From Sporosarcina ureae (GTDB taxonomy: Bacteria > Bacillota > Bacilli > Bacillales_A > Planococcaceae), in contig NZ_JARIEA010000086.1 of the NCBI RefSeq assembly GCF_029267015.1, forward strand, positions 1 through 64,000: a DNA stretch of 64,000 bases, given 5' to 3'. The translations under genes were made by a program, and so were the position numbers. Under the pieces are notes generated by a model. That model had not been told where the DNA came from and ran no database searches. It saw only the letters and a program-made list of their open reading frames with translations. Each line of letters begins with the position of its first letter. Within the stretch, counting starts at the first letter, position 1. This document shows, piece after piece, positions 51,165 to 60,754 of this stretch.

Positions 51165-53315
51165 ATGACTGAATATAGGGATTGTGATATAGATATGGAA
51201 GAATCTTTAAAAAATATGAAGAAGTTTGTGGAGTCGAATAGTGAAAAAGAATTACGAAAAACGCTTAGTGATATAGCGTTTACATTAGAACAAGCAGCTA
51301 TAGTTGCAATAACTGACTCACGCGGGACGATTCAATATGCCAATGAACACTTTAAAAAACTCTCGAAATATTCGAGTGGAGAATTAATTGGCTCAAATCA
51401 GAATATAGTAAATTCAGGCCACCATGACGCAGCTTTTTTTAAAGACATGTGGTCTTCGATTGGCTCGGGCAAAACCTGGCGCGGTGATATATGTAACCGT
51501 GCAAAAGATGGATCTACTTATTGGGTCGATACCACAATTGTCCCGTTTTTAAATGATCAAGGTAAACCTTATCAATATATTGCAATTCGCTATGATATTA
51601 CAGCGAGAAAGCAGATGGAACTGCAAATACAAAAAAGTGCGGAGCTTTATGAAATTATTACAGCTAATGCATCTGATTACATTGCGATAATTGATCGGCA
51701 GGGCAAGTTTTATTATGCATCTCCATCTTTCCAAAAGCTTCTTGGACATACAGAGAACGAGCTATATTCTCATTCGTTTTTTTCTTACATCTATAAGAAG
51801 AATCGCCAAAAGGTAGAAAAGAAGATTTCACAGTTTGTAGGGTATCAACGTCAAACAATGAACTTAGAGTTCTCATTTTTAGATAGTAAAAATGGTTTGC
51901 ATATTATGGAAGCGAAAATTGATGAAGTAAATGAAACACTCGAATATGAAGATAAGCTACTAGTCGTCATGCGAGATGTCACAGAACGTGTGAAGTCAGA
52001 AGAGAAAATTAAGTATTTGGTCTATAACGATCAGCTGACTTCTTTAATGAATCGAAATTCATTTAGAGAACAGATGGCTCTGGCATTTGAGAGAGCGCGC
52101 ACCCGCAAACAAGTATTTGCGCTTGTCCATATAAATATTGATCGACTCCGTTATGCAAATGATTTACTTGGGCATGAAGCAGGAGACTATTTATTGGCGA
52201 TGGTTGGAGAGCGATTAAAAAAGAAAACGGGACCTGAAAGTTTGTTGGCTCGTATTGCAGGAGACGAGTTTGCATTCATTATTACAGGACTGAAGGATGA
52301 AGAGGAGTTCTATAATCATGCGGAAGATATTCGCATCTTTTTGGAGCAACCGATTCAAGTAGGCAAGCAAAGTTACACATTGTCTATTAGTGGCGGTATT
52401 TCTATGTATCCTGAACATGCAAATCAACCTTCCGATTTGATTACTAAAGCCACGTTGGCATTGGGCAAAGTCAAGTTGCGAGGTGGCGGCGATAGTGAGA
52501 TGTATGAGCCGGGTACTTCAAAGATGTCGTTAGAGCGAATATTACTTGAAAATGAATTACGTAAAAGTGTCCAACAACAACACTTTTATCTGGAATACCA
52601 ACCAAAAGTATTACTGGATACGGGTAAGTTAGCGGGTGTTGAAGCACTTGTACGTTGGAATCATCCAGATCTGGGCATTATCCCCCCTATGAAGTTCATT
52701 CCATTAGCTGAAGAAACGAAAATTATTGTACCGCTAGGAGAATGGATTTTACGAGAAGTGTGCAAGCGCGCGCAGATTGAAGCAGCAGCTGGTGAAACGT
52801 GCCGATTTGCTGTAAATGTCTCAACTGTCCAAATGAAAGAAGAGGGTTTTGTAGACTCTGTCTTGAATATTATTAAGGAATATCATGTGCCACCTGAAAT
52901 GCTCGAGTTGGAATTGACAGAAAGCTCGTTTATGGATACGGAAGGGATGAAGGATTCCATTCAGAGGCTACGAAGTGAAGGTATTACTATTGCGATCGAT
53001 GATTTCGGTACAGGGTATAGTACATTTAGTTATATTAAAGAACTTCCAGCTGATACACTGAAAATTGATATGGCGTTTGTACGCGATATTTTAGAGAATG
53101 AAAATAGTCAGGCTATTGTCAAAGCAATTGTGACACTTGCTGATACAGCGGGATTGAATGTGGTAGCAGAAGGAATTGAATTACCTGAGCAGGCAAAAAC
53201 ACTCTATAATTTAGGATGCCGTGAAGGACAAGGCTATTATTATGGCCGCCCGATGTCATTAGAAGATGCACTACAGATTAGAGAACGTCATTCAGTATTT
53301 CAAAATAAACAGTAA
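51165..53315 (+). CDS. PAS-PAS-GGDEF-EAL protein, probable c-di-GMP phosphodiesterase
   Basis: Cytoplasmic signalling protein of about 716 aa with two PAS domains (about residues 38-150 and 160-280), a GGDEF domain (about 285-450) and an EAL domain (about 465-705). The EAL domain keeps GVEALVRW, ELTES, IDDFGTGYS and EGIE, so c-di-GMP hydrolysis is expected. The GGDEF part reads AGDEF and has INID where active cyclases have a metal-binding DxD, so it is probably a regulatory GTP-binding domain. Neither the ATG at 51165 nor that at 51195 has a good ribosome binding site, so the start is uncertain. Confidence 0.9.
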   Translation: MTEYRDCDIDMEESLKNMKKFVESNSEKELRKTLSDIAFTLEQAAIVAITDSRGTIQYANEHFKKLSKYSSGELIGSNQNIVNSGHHDAAFFKDMWSSIGSGKTWRGDICNRAKDGSTYWVDTTIVPFLNDQGKPYQYIAIRYDITARKQMELQIQKSAELYEIITANASDYIAIIDRQGKFYYASPSFQKLLGHTENELYSHSFFSYIYKKNRQKVEKKISQFVGYQRQTMNLEFSFLDSKNGLHIMEAKIDEVNETLEYEDKLLVVMRDVTERVKSEEKIKYLVYNDQLTSLMNRNSFREQMALAFERARTRKQVFALVHINIDRLRYANDLLGHEAGDYLLAMVGERLKKKTGPESLLARIAGDEFAFIITGLKDEEEFYNHAEDIRIFLEQPIQVGKQSYTLSISGGISMYPEHANQPSDLITKATLALGKVKLRGGGDSEMYEPGTSKMSLERILLENELRKSVQQQHFYLEYQPKVLLDTGKLAGVEALVRWNHPDLGIIPPMKFIPLAEETKIIVPLGEWILREVCKRAQIEAAAGETCRFAVNVSTVQMKEEGFVDSVLNIIKEYHVPPEMLELELTESSFMDTEGMKDSIQRLRSEGITIAIDDFGTGYSTFSYIKELPADTLKIDMAFVRDILENENSQAIVKAIVTLADTAGLNVVAEGIELPEQAKTLYNLGCREGQGYYYGRPMSLEDALQIRERHSVFQNKQ

Positions 53316-53332
53316 CATGTGGGAGGAACACT

Positions 53333-54238
53333 ATGCGAAAACTAGATATTTCTTTAATTGGAGTACCCGTCGATCTTGGCCAAAGCCGACGAGGAGTAGA
53401 TATGGGACCAAGCGCCATCCGATATGCAGGAGCTGTTGAGCGTCTTCAAGCACTAGGTCACGACGTTACGGATCAAGGGAATATTTCTGTTTCACCAGTA
53501 CATGACTTAACACGTAATGAGGATGGATTGAAGAACTTGTCAGAAGTGACTGCAGCAACAGAAGAACTCGCTGCAAAAGTTTCCGAGATTGTGAAAAATA
53601 ACAAATTCCCACTAGTACTTGGTGGCGATCATAGTATCGCTATCGGTACACTCGCAGGATTAGCCGAACACTATAAAAACCTCGGGATTATTTGGTATGA
53701 TGCACATGCCGATATGAATACGAGTGACACTTCTCCGTCAGGCAATATACACGGTATGCCGCTTGCTGTCAGCATGGGATTAGGACATGAGCAACTAGTA
53801 AATGTACATAGTGACGGGGCGAAAATAAATCCTGAGAATGTAGTAATTATCGGTGCGCGGTCAGTTGACCCAGGTGAAAGACAGTTGATTCAAGAAAAAG
53901 GCGTAAAAGTATTCACCATGCATGAAATTGACCGTTATGGCATGTCAGCGGTAATTCAGCAAACATTGGAGTATTTTGCTTCAAGAGAAGTAGATGGCGT
54001 TCATTTGTCGTTAGATTTGGACGGTTTGGATCCATTGTATACTCCCGGAGTTGGAACGCCAGTGCCTGGTGGAATCACATATCGTGAAAGTCATTTAGCA
54101 ATGGAATTGCTAGAAGATGCAAATGTTATCACATCCGCAGAATTCGTTGAAGTAAACCCTGTGCTAGATGAGTACAATAAGACCGCCGATGTGGCAGTTG
54201 GACTCATGGGATCTTTATTCGGTGAAAAACTACTATAA
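53333..54238 (+). CDS. rocF: arginase
   Basis: Mn-dependent hydrolysis of arginine to ornithine and urea. The 301-aa protein has the metal motifs GGDHS (His100), DAHAD (Asp123, His125, Asp127) and DLDGLDP, plus the substrate loop NIHGMPLA. GGGAGG precedes the ATG. It sits between a c-di-GMP enzyme and sigW, not in a roc operon, and its urea product is the substrate of the urease encoded 18 kb upstream. Confidence 0.96.
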   Translation: MRKLDISLIGVPVDLGQSRRGVDMGPSAIRYAGAVERLQALGHDVTDQGNISVSPVHDLTRNEDGLKNLSEVTAATEELAAKVSEIVKNNKFPLVLGGDHSIAIGTLAGLAEHYKNLGIIWYDAHADMNTSDTSPSGNIHGMPLAVSMGLGHEQLVNVHSDGAKINPENVVIIGARSVDPGERQLIQEKGVKVFTMHEIDRYGMSAVIQQTLEYFASREVDGVHLSLDLDGLDPLYTPGVGTPVPGGITYRESHLAMELLEDANVITSAEFVEVNPVLDEYNKTADVAVGLMGSLFGEKLL

Positions 54239-54244
54239 TTTGTT

Positions 54245-54286
54245 GAAGTGATTGAAGCCTATAGGTTTTGATCACTTTTTTCTTTG
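54245..54286 (+). terminator. terminator after rocF
   Basis: AAGTGAT pairs with ATCACTT, with an inner AGCCTA/TAGGTT stem, followed by TTTTTTC. Confidence 0.85.
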
Positions 54287-54355
54287 TGGAAATGACTATC
54301 ACTCTCAGTGTGAATAATGATAAAGTAGGGATGGACAAAATAAATGAAGAAAAAA

Positions 54356-54383
54356 TGAAACCAAATGAAGTATCTAACGTATA
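54356..54383 (+). promoter_or_regulatory. sigma-W autoregulatory promoter
   Basis: TGAAAC (54356-54361), a 16-nt spacer and CGTATA (54378-54383) match the sigma-W consensus TGAAAC-N16-CGTA exactly. It lies about 40 nt before sigW. Confidence 0.95.
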
Positions 54384-54421
54384 TAAAGGGACAGCCGCAT
54401 AAGAGCGGAAGGTGAAGCCTA

Positions 54422-54985
54422 TTGGACGAATTGATTAATAAACGAGTAAAAGAAGTATTAAACGGTAATCAGGAAGCTTTTGAAGAGATTGTTATTCATT
54501 TTCAACACCGACTGTATCAAGTGTGCTATCGGATGTTGAATAATGCAGCGGAAGCGGAAGATATTGCACAAGAGGCTTTTGTGCGTGCCTATGTAAATTT
54601 GGAAACGTATGATCAAAAGCGGAAGTTTTCTACTTGGCTGTATCGTATTGCGACTAATCTATGTATTGATCGTATTCGTAAGAAAAAACCCGATTATTAT
54701 TTAGATGCTACGGTGCCAGGAACAGAAGGCTTAGATATGTATTCGCAAATCGCAACGGATCATCAGCTACCTGAAGAAGAAGTAGAGAAGATGGAAATGA
54801 AAGATCGTGTTCAATATGAAGTAAACAGGCTGCCCGATAAATACCGTACGATAATTATTTTGAGATATATGGAAGACCTACAGTTGCAGGAGATTGCTGA
54901 CATTTTAGAGATGCCACTTGGTACAGTGAAAACACGAGTACATCGTGGACGTGAAGCACTTCGACAACAAATGGGGAGTATGTAG
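54422..54985 (+). CDS. sigW: ECF RNA polymerase sigma factor SigW
   Basis: Extracytoplasmic-function sigma factor for envelope stress. At 187 aa it has region 2 (EDIAQEAFVRAYVNLETYD and FSTWLYRIATNLCIDRIRKK) and region 4 (YMEDLQLQEIADILEMPLGT then VKTRVHRGREAL). The start codon is TTG at 54422 after GAAGGTGAAG. It is followed after 12 nt by its anti-sigma factor gene and preceded by its own promoter. Confidence 0.96.
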   Translation: MDELINKRVKEVLNGNQEAFEEIVIHFQHRLYQVCYRMLNNAAEAEDIAQEAFVRAYVNLETYDQKRKFSTWLYRIATNLCIDRIRKKKPDYYLDATVPGTEGLDMYSQIATDHQLPEEEVEKMEMKDRVQYEVNRLPDKYRTIIILRYMEDLQLQEIADILEMPLGTVKTRVHRGREALRQQMGSM

Positions 54986-54997
54986 GAGGTTGGATTC

Positions 54998-55633
54998 ATG
55001 GAAAAATGTCCTAAACATGTTGTCCATTATATGCATGCGTTTTTAGATGGTGAAATCACCAATGAAGAAGAGCAGATTTTGAACGAACATTTAAAGTCTT
55101 GTGAAGAGTGCAGAGATATCTTTGAAGACTTACAGCAAACCGTTACCTTATTTACAAATATCGATGTAGTGGAAGCGCCTGCTGGATTTGTCAGTAGCGT
55201 GACTGCGCGATTACCCAGACAGGCCATCAAGAAAGGTCCGAAGAAGTGGTTCCGTCAGCATCCCTTTATGGTGGCGGCTGCGTTGTTTTTATTGTTGATG
55301 AGCGCATCATTCTTCTCGAGCTTTGAAAATGAACAACAGTTTTCATTCACTAAACAACCTAATATAGTGGTTGAAGGGGAGACTGTAGTTGTGCCAGAGG
55401 GTGAGACGGTTGTCGGAGATCTTGTCGTAAAGAATGGAAACCTTCGAATTGAAGGGGAAGTTGACGGCAATGTCACCGTGATACGCGGTTCGAAGTATAT
55501 GGCGTCCACTGCCGTCATTACAGGATCAAGTGAAGAGATCAATGAAATATTCGATTGGCTATGGTATAAGATGAAATCTGTCGCAAAAGATATTATCCCT
55601 GCCACCAAAGAACAAAAGCTCGAAAAAGAATAA
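54998..55633 (+). CDS. rsiW: anti-sigma-W factor RsiW
   Basis: Membrane-bound anti-sigma factor, 211 aa. The cytosolic zinc-binding anti-sigma motif is His31-x3-Cys35-x2-Cys38 (HLKSCEEC). One membrane segment lies at about residues 89-109, and the outer part carries a beta-repeat region (VVPEGETVVGDLVVKNGNLR, about 128-147) like that of B. subtilis RsiW. Stress-triggered proteolysis releasing sigma-W is known for the family. GGAGG lies before the ATG. Confidence 0.93.
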   Translation: MEKCPKHVVHYMHAFLDGEITNEEEQILNEHLKSCEECRDIFEDLQQTVTLFTNIDVVEAPAGFVSSVTARLPRQAIKKGPKKWFRQHPFMVAAALFLLLMSASFFSSFENEQQFSFTKQPNIVVEGETVVVPEGETVVGDLVVKNGNLRIEGEVDGNVTVIRGSKYMASTAVITGSSEEINEIFDWLWYKMKSVAKDIIPATKEQKLEKE

Positions 55634-55645
55634 GAAGTAGTTAAA

Positions 55646-55688
55646 AAGGTGATGCGGCTACCAGGCTTACGCATCATCTTTTTTTATT
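55646..55688 (+). terminator. terminator after rsiW
   Basis: AAGGTGATGCG (55646-55656) pairs with CGCATCATCTT (55670-55680), with one G-U pair, followed by TTTTTATTTT. Confidence 0.9.
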
Positions 55689-55784
55689 TTCATTCGTTTA
55701 TACAGCACCTTTTAGTTGGGCATGTTAGTTGGGAATTATGCTATACTAGATAAATAAGAACTTTTTTAAAGGTAGGGGAAGCAC

Positions 55785-56621
55785 ATGCCGGGTTTGGAGC
55801 AAGTAACAACATTAGAACCATTAGGAATACTGAAAAATATTGTGGATGTGCTTCTTGTTTGGTTCGTACTCTATAAATTAATTACTATTATTAAAGGGAC
55901 AAAAGCCGTCCAATTACTGAAAGGTATTTTTGTGATTTTGATTGGCCGTTACATCACAGAATGGCTTGGTTTGAAAACTCTTCAATGGATGATGGAAGAA
56001 GTGCTTCGCTTCGGTTTCTTGGCTGCAATCATCATATTCCAGCCCGAATTACGTAGAGCGCTGGAACAATTAGGACGAGGCAGACTCTTTGCGCGGACTG
56101 CAATGCAAGAAGAAGAAGAACGTGACCGTCTGATTGAAGCATTCGTCAAATCCGTTAGCTATATGGCTAAGCGGCGTATTGGTGCGTTAATCACAATTGA
56201 AAAGGAAACAGGTCTTAGTGAATACATTGAAACAGGCATCCCTATGAACTCACATATTACATCAGAACTTCTTATTAATATTTTCATTCCAAACACGCCA
56301 CTGCATGACGGAGCTGTTATTGTGACGAAAAACCGTATTGCAGCTGCAGGTTGTTATTTACCCTTATCAGAAAGTCCGTTTATTTCAAAAGAACTCGGCA
56401 CACGGCATCGTGCAGCGCTTGGAATTAGTGAAGTAACTGATTCGGTAACCATTATTGTTTCAGAAGAAACGGGTGCAATTAGTGTGGCGGCAGATGGAGA
56501 AATCAACCGCAAGCTAGATATAGAAGAATTCGAAAAAATATTACGTATTTCATGGTTCGGTAACACTACAGGACAAACAGATACTTCTCTATGGAAGTGG
56601 GGGAAGAGAAAAAATGGATAA
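55785..56621 (+). CDS. cdaA: diadenylate cyclase CdaA
   Basis: Membrane-bound synthase of c-di-AMP, an essential regulator of potassium and cell-wall homeostasis. The 278-aa protein has three N-terminal membrane segments (about residues 13-33, 43-58, 72-86) and the DAC domain with DGA at 175-177 and RHR at 207-209. AGGGG precedes the ATG. A TG-C-TATACT extended -10 lies at about 55738-55747. It overlaps cdaR by 8 nt. Confidence 0.95.
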   Translation: MPGLEQVTTLEPLGILKNIVDVLLVWFVLYKLITIIKGTKAVQLLKGIFVILIGRYITEWLGLKTLQWMMEEVLRFGFLAAIIIFQPELRRALEQLGRGRLFARTAMQEEEERDRLIEAFVKSVSYMAKRRIGALITIEKETGLSEYIETGIPMNSHITSELLINIFIPNTPLHDGAVIVTKNRIAAAGCYLPLSESPFISKELGTRHRAALGISEVTDSVTIIVSEETGAISVAADGEINRKLDIEEFEKILRISWFGNTTGQTDTSLWKWGKRKNG

Positions 56622-57594
56622 ATTCATGGACAGCCCCTGGTTTCTGCGATTGACCGCACTGTTTTTGGCAATTATGCTGTTTTTATCAGTAAAAGCTGAA
56701 GATCAATCCAGCCGAAATACTATGGGTGATGTATTCGATCTTATACAAGATGTGCCCGTAGAAGTATACTATGATACCGAGAACTTAGTTGTAACTGGCG
56801 TTCCTGATATGGTCAATATGACAATTGAAGGACCTGCTCAAATTGTACAGACTACGAAGTTATTAAAAGATTTCTCATTGAAGTTGGATTTGCAGAATTT
56901 AACGCTAGGTGAACATAACGTTCGTATACAAGCAGAAAACTTATCCGATAAACTGGATGTTCGACTCGACCCTGCAACGGTTAGTATCAATATTGAAGAA
57001 AAGGTAACTCAATCATTCCGTGTGGATCCAGAAATGAACACTAGATTATTAGCTGAAGGTTATGAAGTGAAAAGTATGGATGTCCAGCCTTCCACGATTA
57101 ATGTAACAGGGGCGAAAAGTATTGTGAACGCAATTAATTTCGTAAAAGTTTCTATTACAAGTGACGGTAGTTTGGATAAGTCATTTGAACAAAAATCTCG
57201 CGTTCGTGTATTGGATCGAGACTTGAATAAATTATCGGTTTCATTGGAACCGGAAGAAGTCACTGTCAAAGTGGATATTCAGGAGTACAGCCGTGAAGTT
57301 CCATTGAAACTGCAGCATATAGGACAGCCGCCAGAAGAAGTAACTATTGAAAGTGCAGTCCCAGAAAATAAATTAATTCGTATATACGGTCCGAAGAGTG
57401 TAGTCGACGCCATTAAAGAAATTCCAGTAGAGTTGGATTTAACGAAAATAAATAAAACTGGAAAAGTGGAAACAGACGTAAAAAAACCTGAGGGAATTAC
57501 TCGAATAGTACCTGCTAAATTAAAAGTCCAGGTCAAGGTATCAGGTGAAGCTTCGGATGTATCAAAAAAGACGGACGATAGTAAAGAATCATAA
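56614..57594 (+). CDS. cdaR: CdaA regulator, YbbR-domain protein
   Basis: Membrane-anchored extracellular protein that modulates CdaA. The 326-aa product has one N-terminal membrane segment (SPWFLRLTALFLAIMLFLSV, residues 7-26) followed by repeated YbbR beta-domains (for example VPVEVYYDTENLVVTGVPDM, and EVPLKLQHIGQPPEEVTIES). The start overlaps the end of cdaA, so the pair is translationally coupled, and glmM follows, the order conserved across Firmicutes. Confidence 0.93.
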   Translation: MDKFMDSPWFLRLTALFLAIMLFLSVKAEDQSSRNTMGDVFDLIQDVPVEVYYDTENLVVTGVPDMVNMTIEGPAQIVQTTKLLKDFSLKLDLQNLTLGEHNVRIQAENLSDKLDVRLDPATVSINIEEKVTQSFRVDPEMNTRLLAEGYEVKSMDVQPSTINVTGAKSIVNAINFVKVSITSDGSLDKSFEQKSRVRVLDRDLNKLSVSLEPEEVTVKVDIQEYSREVPLKLQHIGQPPEEVTIESAVPENKLIRIYGPKSVVDAIKEIPVELDLTKINKTGKVETDVKKPEGITRIVPAKLKVQVKVSGEASDVSKKTDDSKES

Positions 57595-57645
57595 AATCTT
57601 ACCAAACGTGATCTACTAAGATAAGATCGAAAGGAAGAATAGAAC

Positions 57646-58995
57646 ATGACACAGTATTTTGGAACAGACGGCGTCAGAGGTGTAGCTAACAAAGAGCTAA
57701 CACCCGAGCTAGCATTCAAATTAGGCAGAATTGGTGGATATTTATTCACTAAAGAAGTAGAAGAAAAAGCAGAAGTATTAGTAGGTAGAGATACACGGAT
57801 TTCTGGCTTAATGCTTGAGAATGCCTTAATAGCAGGTCTATTATCTGTTGGTGTGGAGGTCATGAAACTTGGCGTCATCAGTACACCAGGTGTTGCTTAC
57901 TTAACACGCGTTATGAATGCACAAGCAGGGGTCATGATTTCAGCATCACACAACCCTGTTGAAGATAATGGAATTAAGTTCTTCGGAGAAAGTGGCTTTA
58001 AATTAACAGATGCACAAGAAGAGGAATTTGAACAACTATTAAACGCAGAAGAAGATACATTGCCTCGTCCGGTTGGAGGAAATGTTGGGACCATTACGGA
58101 ATACTTTGAAGGCGGTCAAAAATATATTCAATATCTGAAACAAATCGTGGATGAAGATTTTGAGAATATCCATGTTGCATTGGATTGCGCGCACGGTGCG
58201 ACCTCAGTTTTGGCGACACATGTATTTGCGGATTTGGATGCAGATTTGACTACAATGGGTGCTTCTCCAAACGGCTTGAATATCAATGATGGAGTTGGAT
58301 CTACACACCCTGAAACGCTTGCGTCACTTGTAGTTGAAAAGAATGCAGATATCGGACTGGCATTTGATGGCGATGGAGATCGTCTCATTGCAGTTGATGA
58401 AAAAGGAAATATAGTCGATGGTGATCAGATTATGTTCATCGTTGCCCGATATTTACATAGCAAAGGTAGATTAAAAGGAGACACAATTGTCTCTACAGTA
58501 ATGAGTAATCTAGGCTTTTATAAAGCTTTAGAAGAATTCGGTATGAAGAGTGTCCAAACAGCTGTCGGGGATCGATATGTTGTAGAAGAAATGCGCAAGA
58601 ATTCTTATAATCTTGGGGGAGAACAATCCGGTCATATTATTTTCATGGATTATAATACAACGGGTGATGGTTTACTGACGGCATTGCAATTAGTTAATAT
58701 TATGCAACAAACAGGTAAAAAATTATCTGAATTGGCATCTGAAATGACTGTGTATCCACAGAAACTAATCAATATTCGTGTTAATGATAAATATGCTGTT
58801 ATGGATAATATGCGTATTGTTGGAGTTATTAACGAAGTGGAAAAAGAGATGAATGGACAGGGCAGAGTACTTGTACGCCCATCCGGTACAGAACCTCTTG
58901 TTCGTGTAATGGTTGAATCAGAAACAGAAGAACAATGTGCGACTTATGCAGACCGAATTTCACAAGTAGTGAAAGAAGAAATGGGTCTAGAGTAA
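57646..58995 (+). CDS. glmM: phosphoglucosamine mutase
   Basis: Converts glucosamine-6-phosphate to glucosamine-1-phosphate for peptidoglycan precursors. At 449 aa it has the active-site serine Ser101 in [13 protein letters not shown], the metal loop FDGDGDR and the C-terminal phosphate-binding [21 protein letters not shown] lies before the ATG. GlmM is known to bind and inhibit CdaA in several Firmicutes, which fits the shared operon. glmS does not follow here. Confidence 0.96.
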   Translation: MTQYFGTDGVRGVANKELTPELAFKLGRIGGYLFTKEVEEKAEVLVGRDTRISGLMLENALIAGLLSVGVEVMKLGVISTPGVAYLTRVMNAQAGVMISASHNPVEDNGIKFFGESGFKLTDAQEEEFEQLLNAEEDTLPRPVGGNVGTITEYFEGGQKYIQYLKQIVDEDFENIHVALDCAHGATSVLATHVFADLDADLTTMGASPNGLNINDGVGSTHPETLASLVVEKNADIGLAFDGDGDRLIAVDEKGNIVDGDQIMFIVARYLHSKGRLKGDTIVSTVMSNLGFYKALEEFGMKSVQTAVGDRYVVEEMRKNSYNLGGEQSGHIIFMDYNTTGDGLLTALQLVNIMQQTGKKLSELASEMTVYPQKLINIRVNDKYAVMDNMRIVGVINEVEKEMNGQGRVLVRPSGTEPLVRVMVESETEEQCATYADRISQVVKEEMGLE

Positions 58996-59005
58996 ATATG
59001 CGTTT

Positions 59006-59046
59006 AAGCTGGTAGTAGTACTTCCTATATTACCAGCTTTCTTTTG
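59006..59046 (+). terminator. terminator after glmM
   Basis: AAGCTGGTA (59006-59014) pairs with TACCAGCTT (59031-59039), followed by TCTTTTG. Confidence 0.85.
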
Positions 59047-59119
59047 TATAAAGATGAATACGAGAGAATTAGAGGTAGAGGCTAAATGGGAATGCTTCCG
59101 CTGAACGGAGGGGAAAAGA

Positions 59120-60739
59120 GTGAGTCAAAAGAAATATCAGAATATGCTTGCAGAACGTACTGAGAATATCTTTGAAGAATGGAAAGTTCGAGGTAGTTTA
59201 ACAGAGAGAGAGCTATATTATTTTCTTCATAAATTGAAGGGAACTTCCGGGACAATCGGTTTGCAACAGTTGTCTCTCTTTTGTGCATCACAATTAGAAA
59301 TTCTGACGTCTTCCAACGATCAGAAAATTCCTGTTTCTTCATTGGAGAATCTGAAGAATCGTATCCGTGCATATTTCGATGATACCGTTGCTGTGAAAAA
59401 AGAAGAATTTCAATTACCCGATCGCTACGTCAACCGTCTAGATCAAGAAACTTTTATTTTAATTATTGATGACGACTTAGAATTTGTTTCCTATTTAAAA
59501 GAGTTGCTTGAGAAGCTGGGGGCTCAAGTAATAATTTCATTAAACGGGAAGCGTGGAATTGAACAATTTTACTCCATGAGGCCAAGTATTGTAATTATAG
59601 ATGCAAAATTGCCTGACATGACGGGCTTTGAAGTACTGGATCAAATTGCAGAAACAGCGCGACAAAGAAATACAACGCTAGCTATATCTAGTGAAGGAGC
59701 AACGAAAGAAATTCTGATCGAGACCTATCGTCGGGGGGCTATGGACTTGATATCTAAGCCATTTGACATGGACGTCTTTTTCCCTTATTTGTTCAACCGG
59801 CAAATGCGTCAACATGCGATCAGCAGTAGTATGATTACAGACAGTTTGACAGATGTAGGTAATCGCCGCTACTTCGACGAAACTATTAATACGTTGGCTA
59901 AAAAGGCAGATCAATCGGAAGCAATTTTCTCGCTTGTCATAGTGGACTTAGATCACTTTAAACAAGTAAATGATTTGTATGGGCATCCAGCAGGGGACGA
60001 AGTACTACGAAAGTTTGGAGAAATCATTAAAAATGAAAAACGTGAAGGCGATTATGTATTTCGCTATGGCGGTGAAGAGTTCGCTTTGTTGTTTGATAAC
60101 ATTAAAGCGGAAGACACAGTACATGCTGTTGAACGAATTCGAGATAAATTTAATGAAACTATATTTACTTCAGATGACGAAACCTTCCAAGTAACCTTCT
60201 CAGCAGGTAGTGCAACGTATGAAGGGAGTACTGCAAATCTGATATCTGCTTCTGACCAAGCACTGTATGAAGCTAAACGTTCAGGGAGAAACCAAACTGT
60301 CATCTACGATCAGAGAAAACGAGTAGTAAAAAGAAAGCTGATTGTCATTATTGTAGATGATGATTCGTTCATCAGACAAATTCTCCAACAAACTTTGCTA
60401 GAGTTAAAATCCTCTGAGATCGATATTACAGTTAAGACGTATGCTGACGGCCCTTCGTTTTTAGAGGATGACTGGTACAGTCAGGATGCCTACTTTATCG
60501 TACTACTGGATGGGGTTATGCCGAAAATGGACGGATTGGAAGTATTGAGTCGCTTAAAGAGTGATCACGCCAAAACAAATGTCACCGTGTCTATGATGAC
60601 TGCCAGAAAAAGTGCAAATGATATTAAGGCAGCTCTTTGGCTTGGTGCGGATGATTATATTATTAAGCCTTTCCAACCGAAAGAAGTGCTTGGACGAATT
60701 GATAAGCTAGCTAATCGTTTATTTGACAAAAGAGAATAG
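59120..60739 (+). CDS. Hpt-REC-GGDEF-REC diguanylate cyclase
   Basis: Predicted c-di-GMP synthase inside a phosphorelay. The 539-aa protein starts with an Hpt domain (residues about 10-90; His37 in HKLKGTSG), then a receiver (about 111-225, acceptor Asp161), a GGDEF domain (about 238-395; VDLDHFKQVND, active GGEEF at 317-321 and an inhibitory RxxD site Arg308-Asp311) and a second receiver (about 405-530, Asp464). The GTG start at 59120 follows GGAGGGGA. Hpt and two receivers in one cyclase allow phosphate to pass between domains and proteins. A response regulator gene follows after 15 nt. Confidence 0.93.
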   Translation: MSQKKYQNMLAERTENIFEEWKVRGSLTERELYYFLHKLKGTSGTIGLQQLSLFCASQLEILTSSNDQKIPVSSLENLKNRIRAYFDDTVAVKKEEFQLPDRYVNRLDQETFILIIDDDLEFVSYLKELLEKLGAQVIISLNGKRGIEQFYSMRPSIVIIDAKLPDMTGFEVLDQIAETARQRNTTLAISSEGATKEILIETYRRGAMDLISKPFDMDVFFPYLFNRQMRQHAISSSMITDSLTDVGNRRYFDETINTLAKKADQSEAIFSLVIVDLDHFKQVNDLYGHPAGDEVLRKFGEIIKNEKREGDYVFRYGGEEFALLFDNIKAEDTVHAVERIRDKFNETIFTSDDETFQVTFSAGSATYEGSTANLISASDQALYEAKRSGRNQTVIYDQRKRVVKRKLIVIIVDDDSFIRQILQQTLLELKSSEIDITVKTYADGPSFLEDDWYSQDAYFIVLLDGVMPKMDGLEVLSRLKSDHAKTNVTVSMMTARKSANDIKAALWLGADDYIIKPFQPKEVLGRIDKLANRLFDKRE

Positions 60740-60754
60740 AAGGAGGTGCCCACT

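Noticed and set aside
57279..57878. 199-codon minus-strand open frame across cdaR and glmM
   Set aside because: It is antisense to two clear genes, has Ser/Thr/Pro-rich composition typical of a reverse-frame shadow, and has no ribosome binding site.
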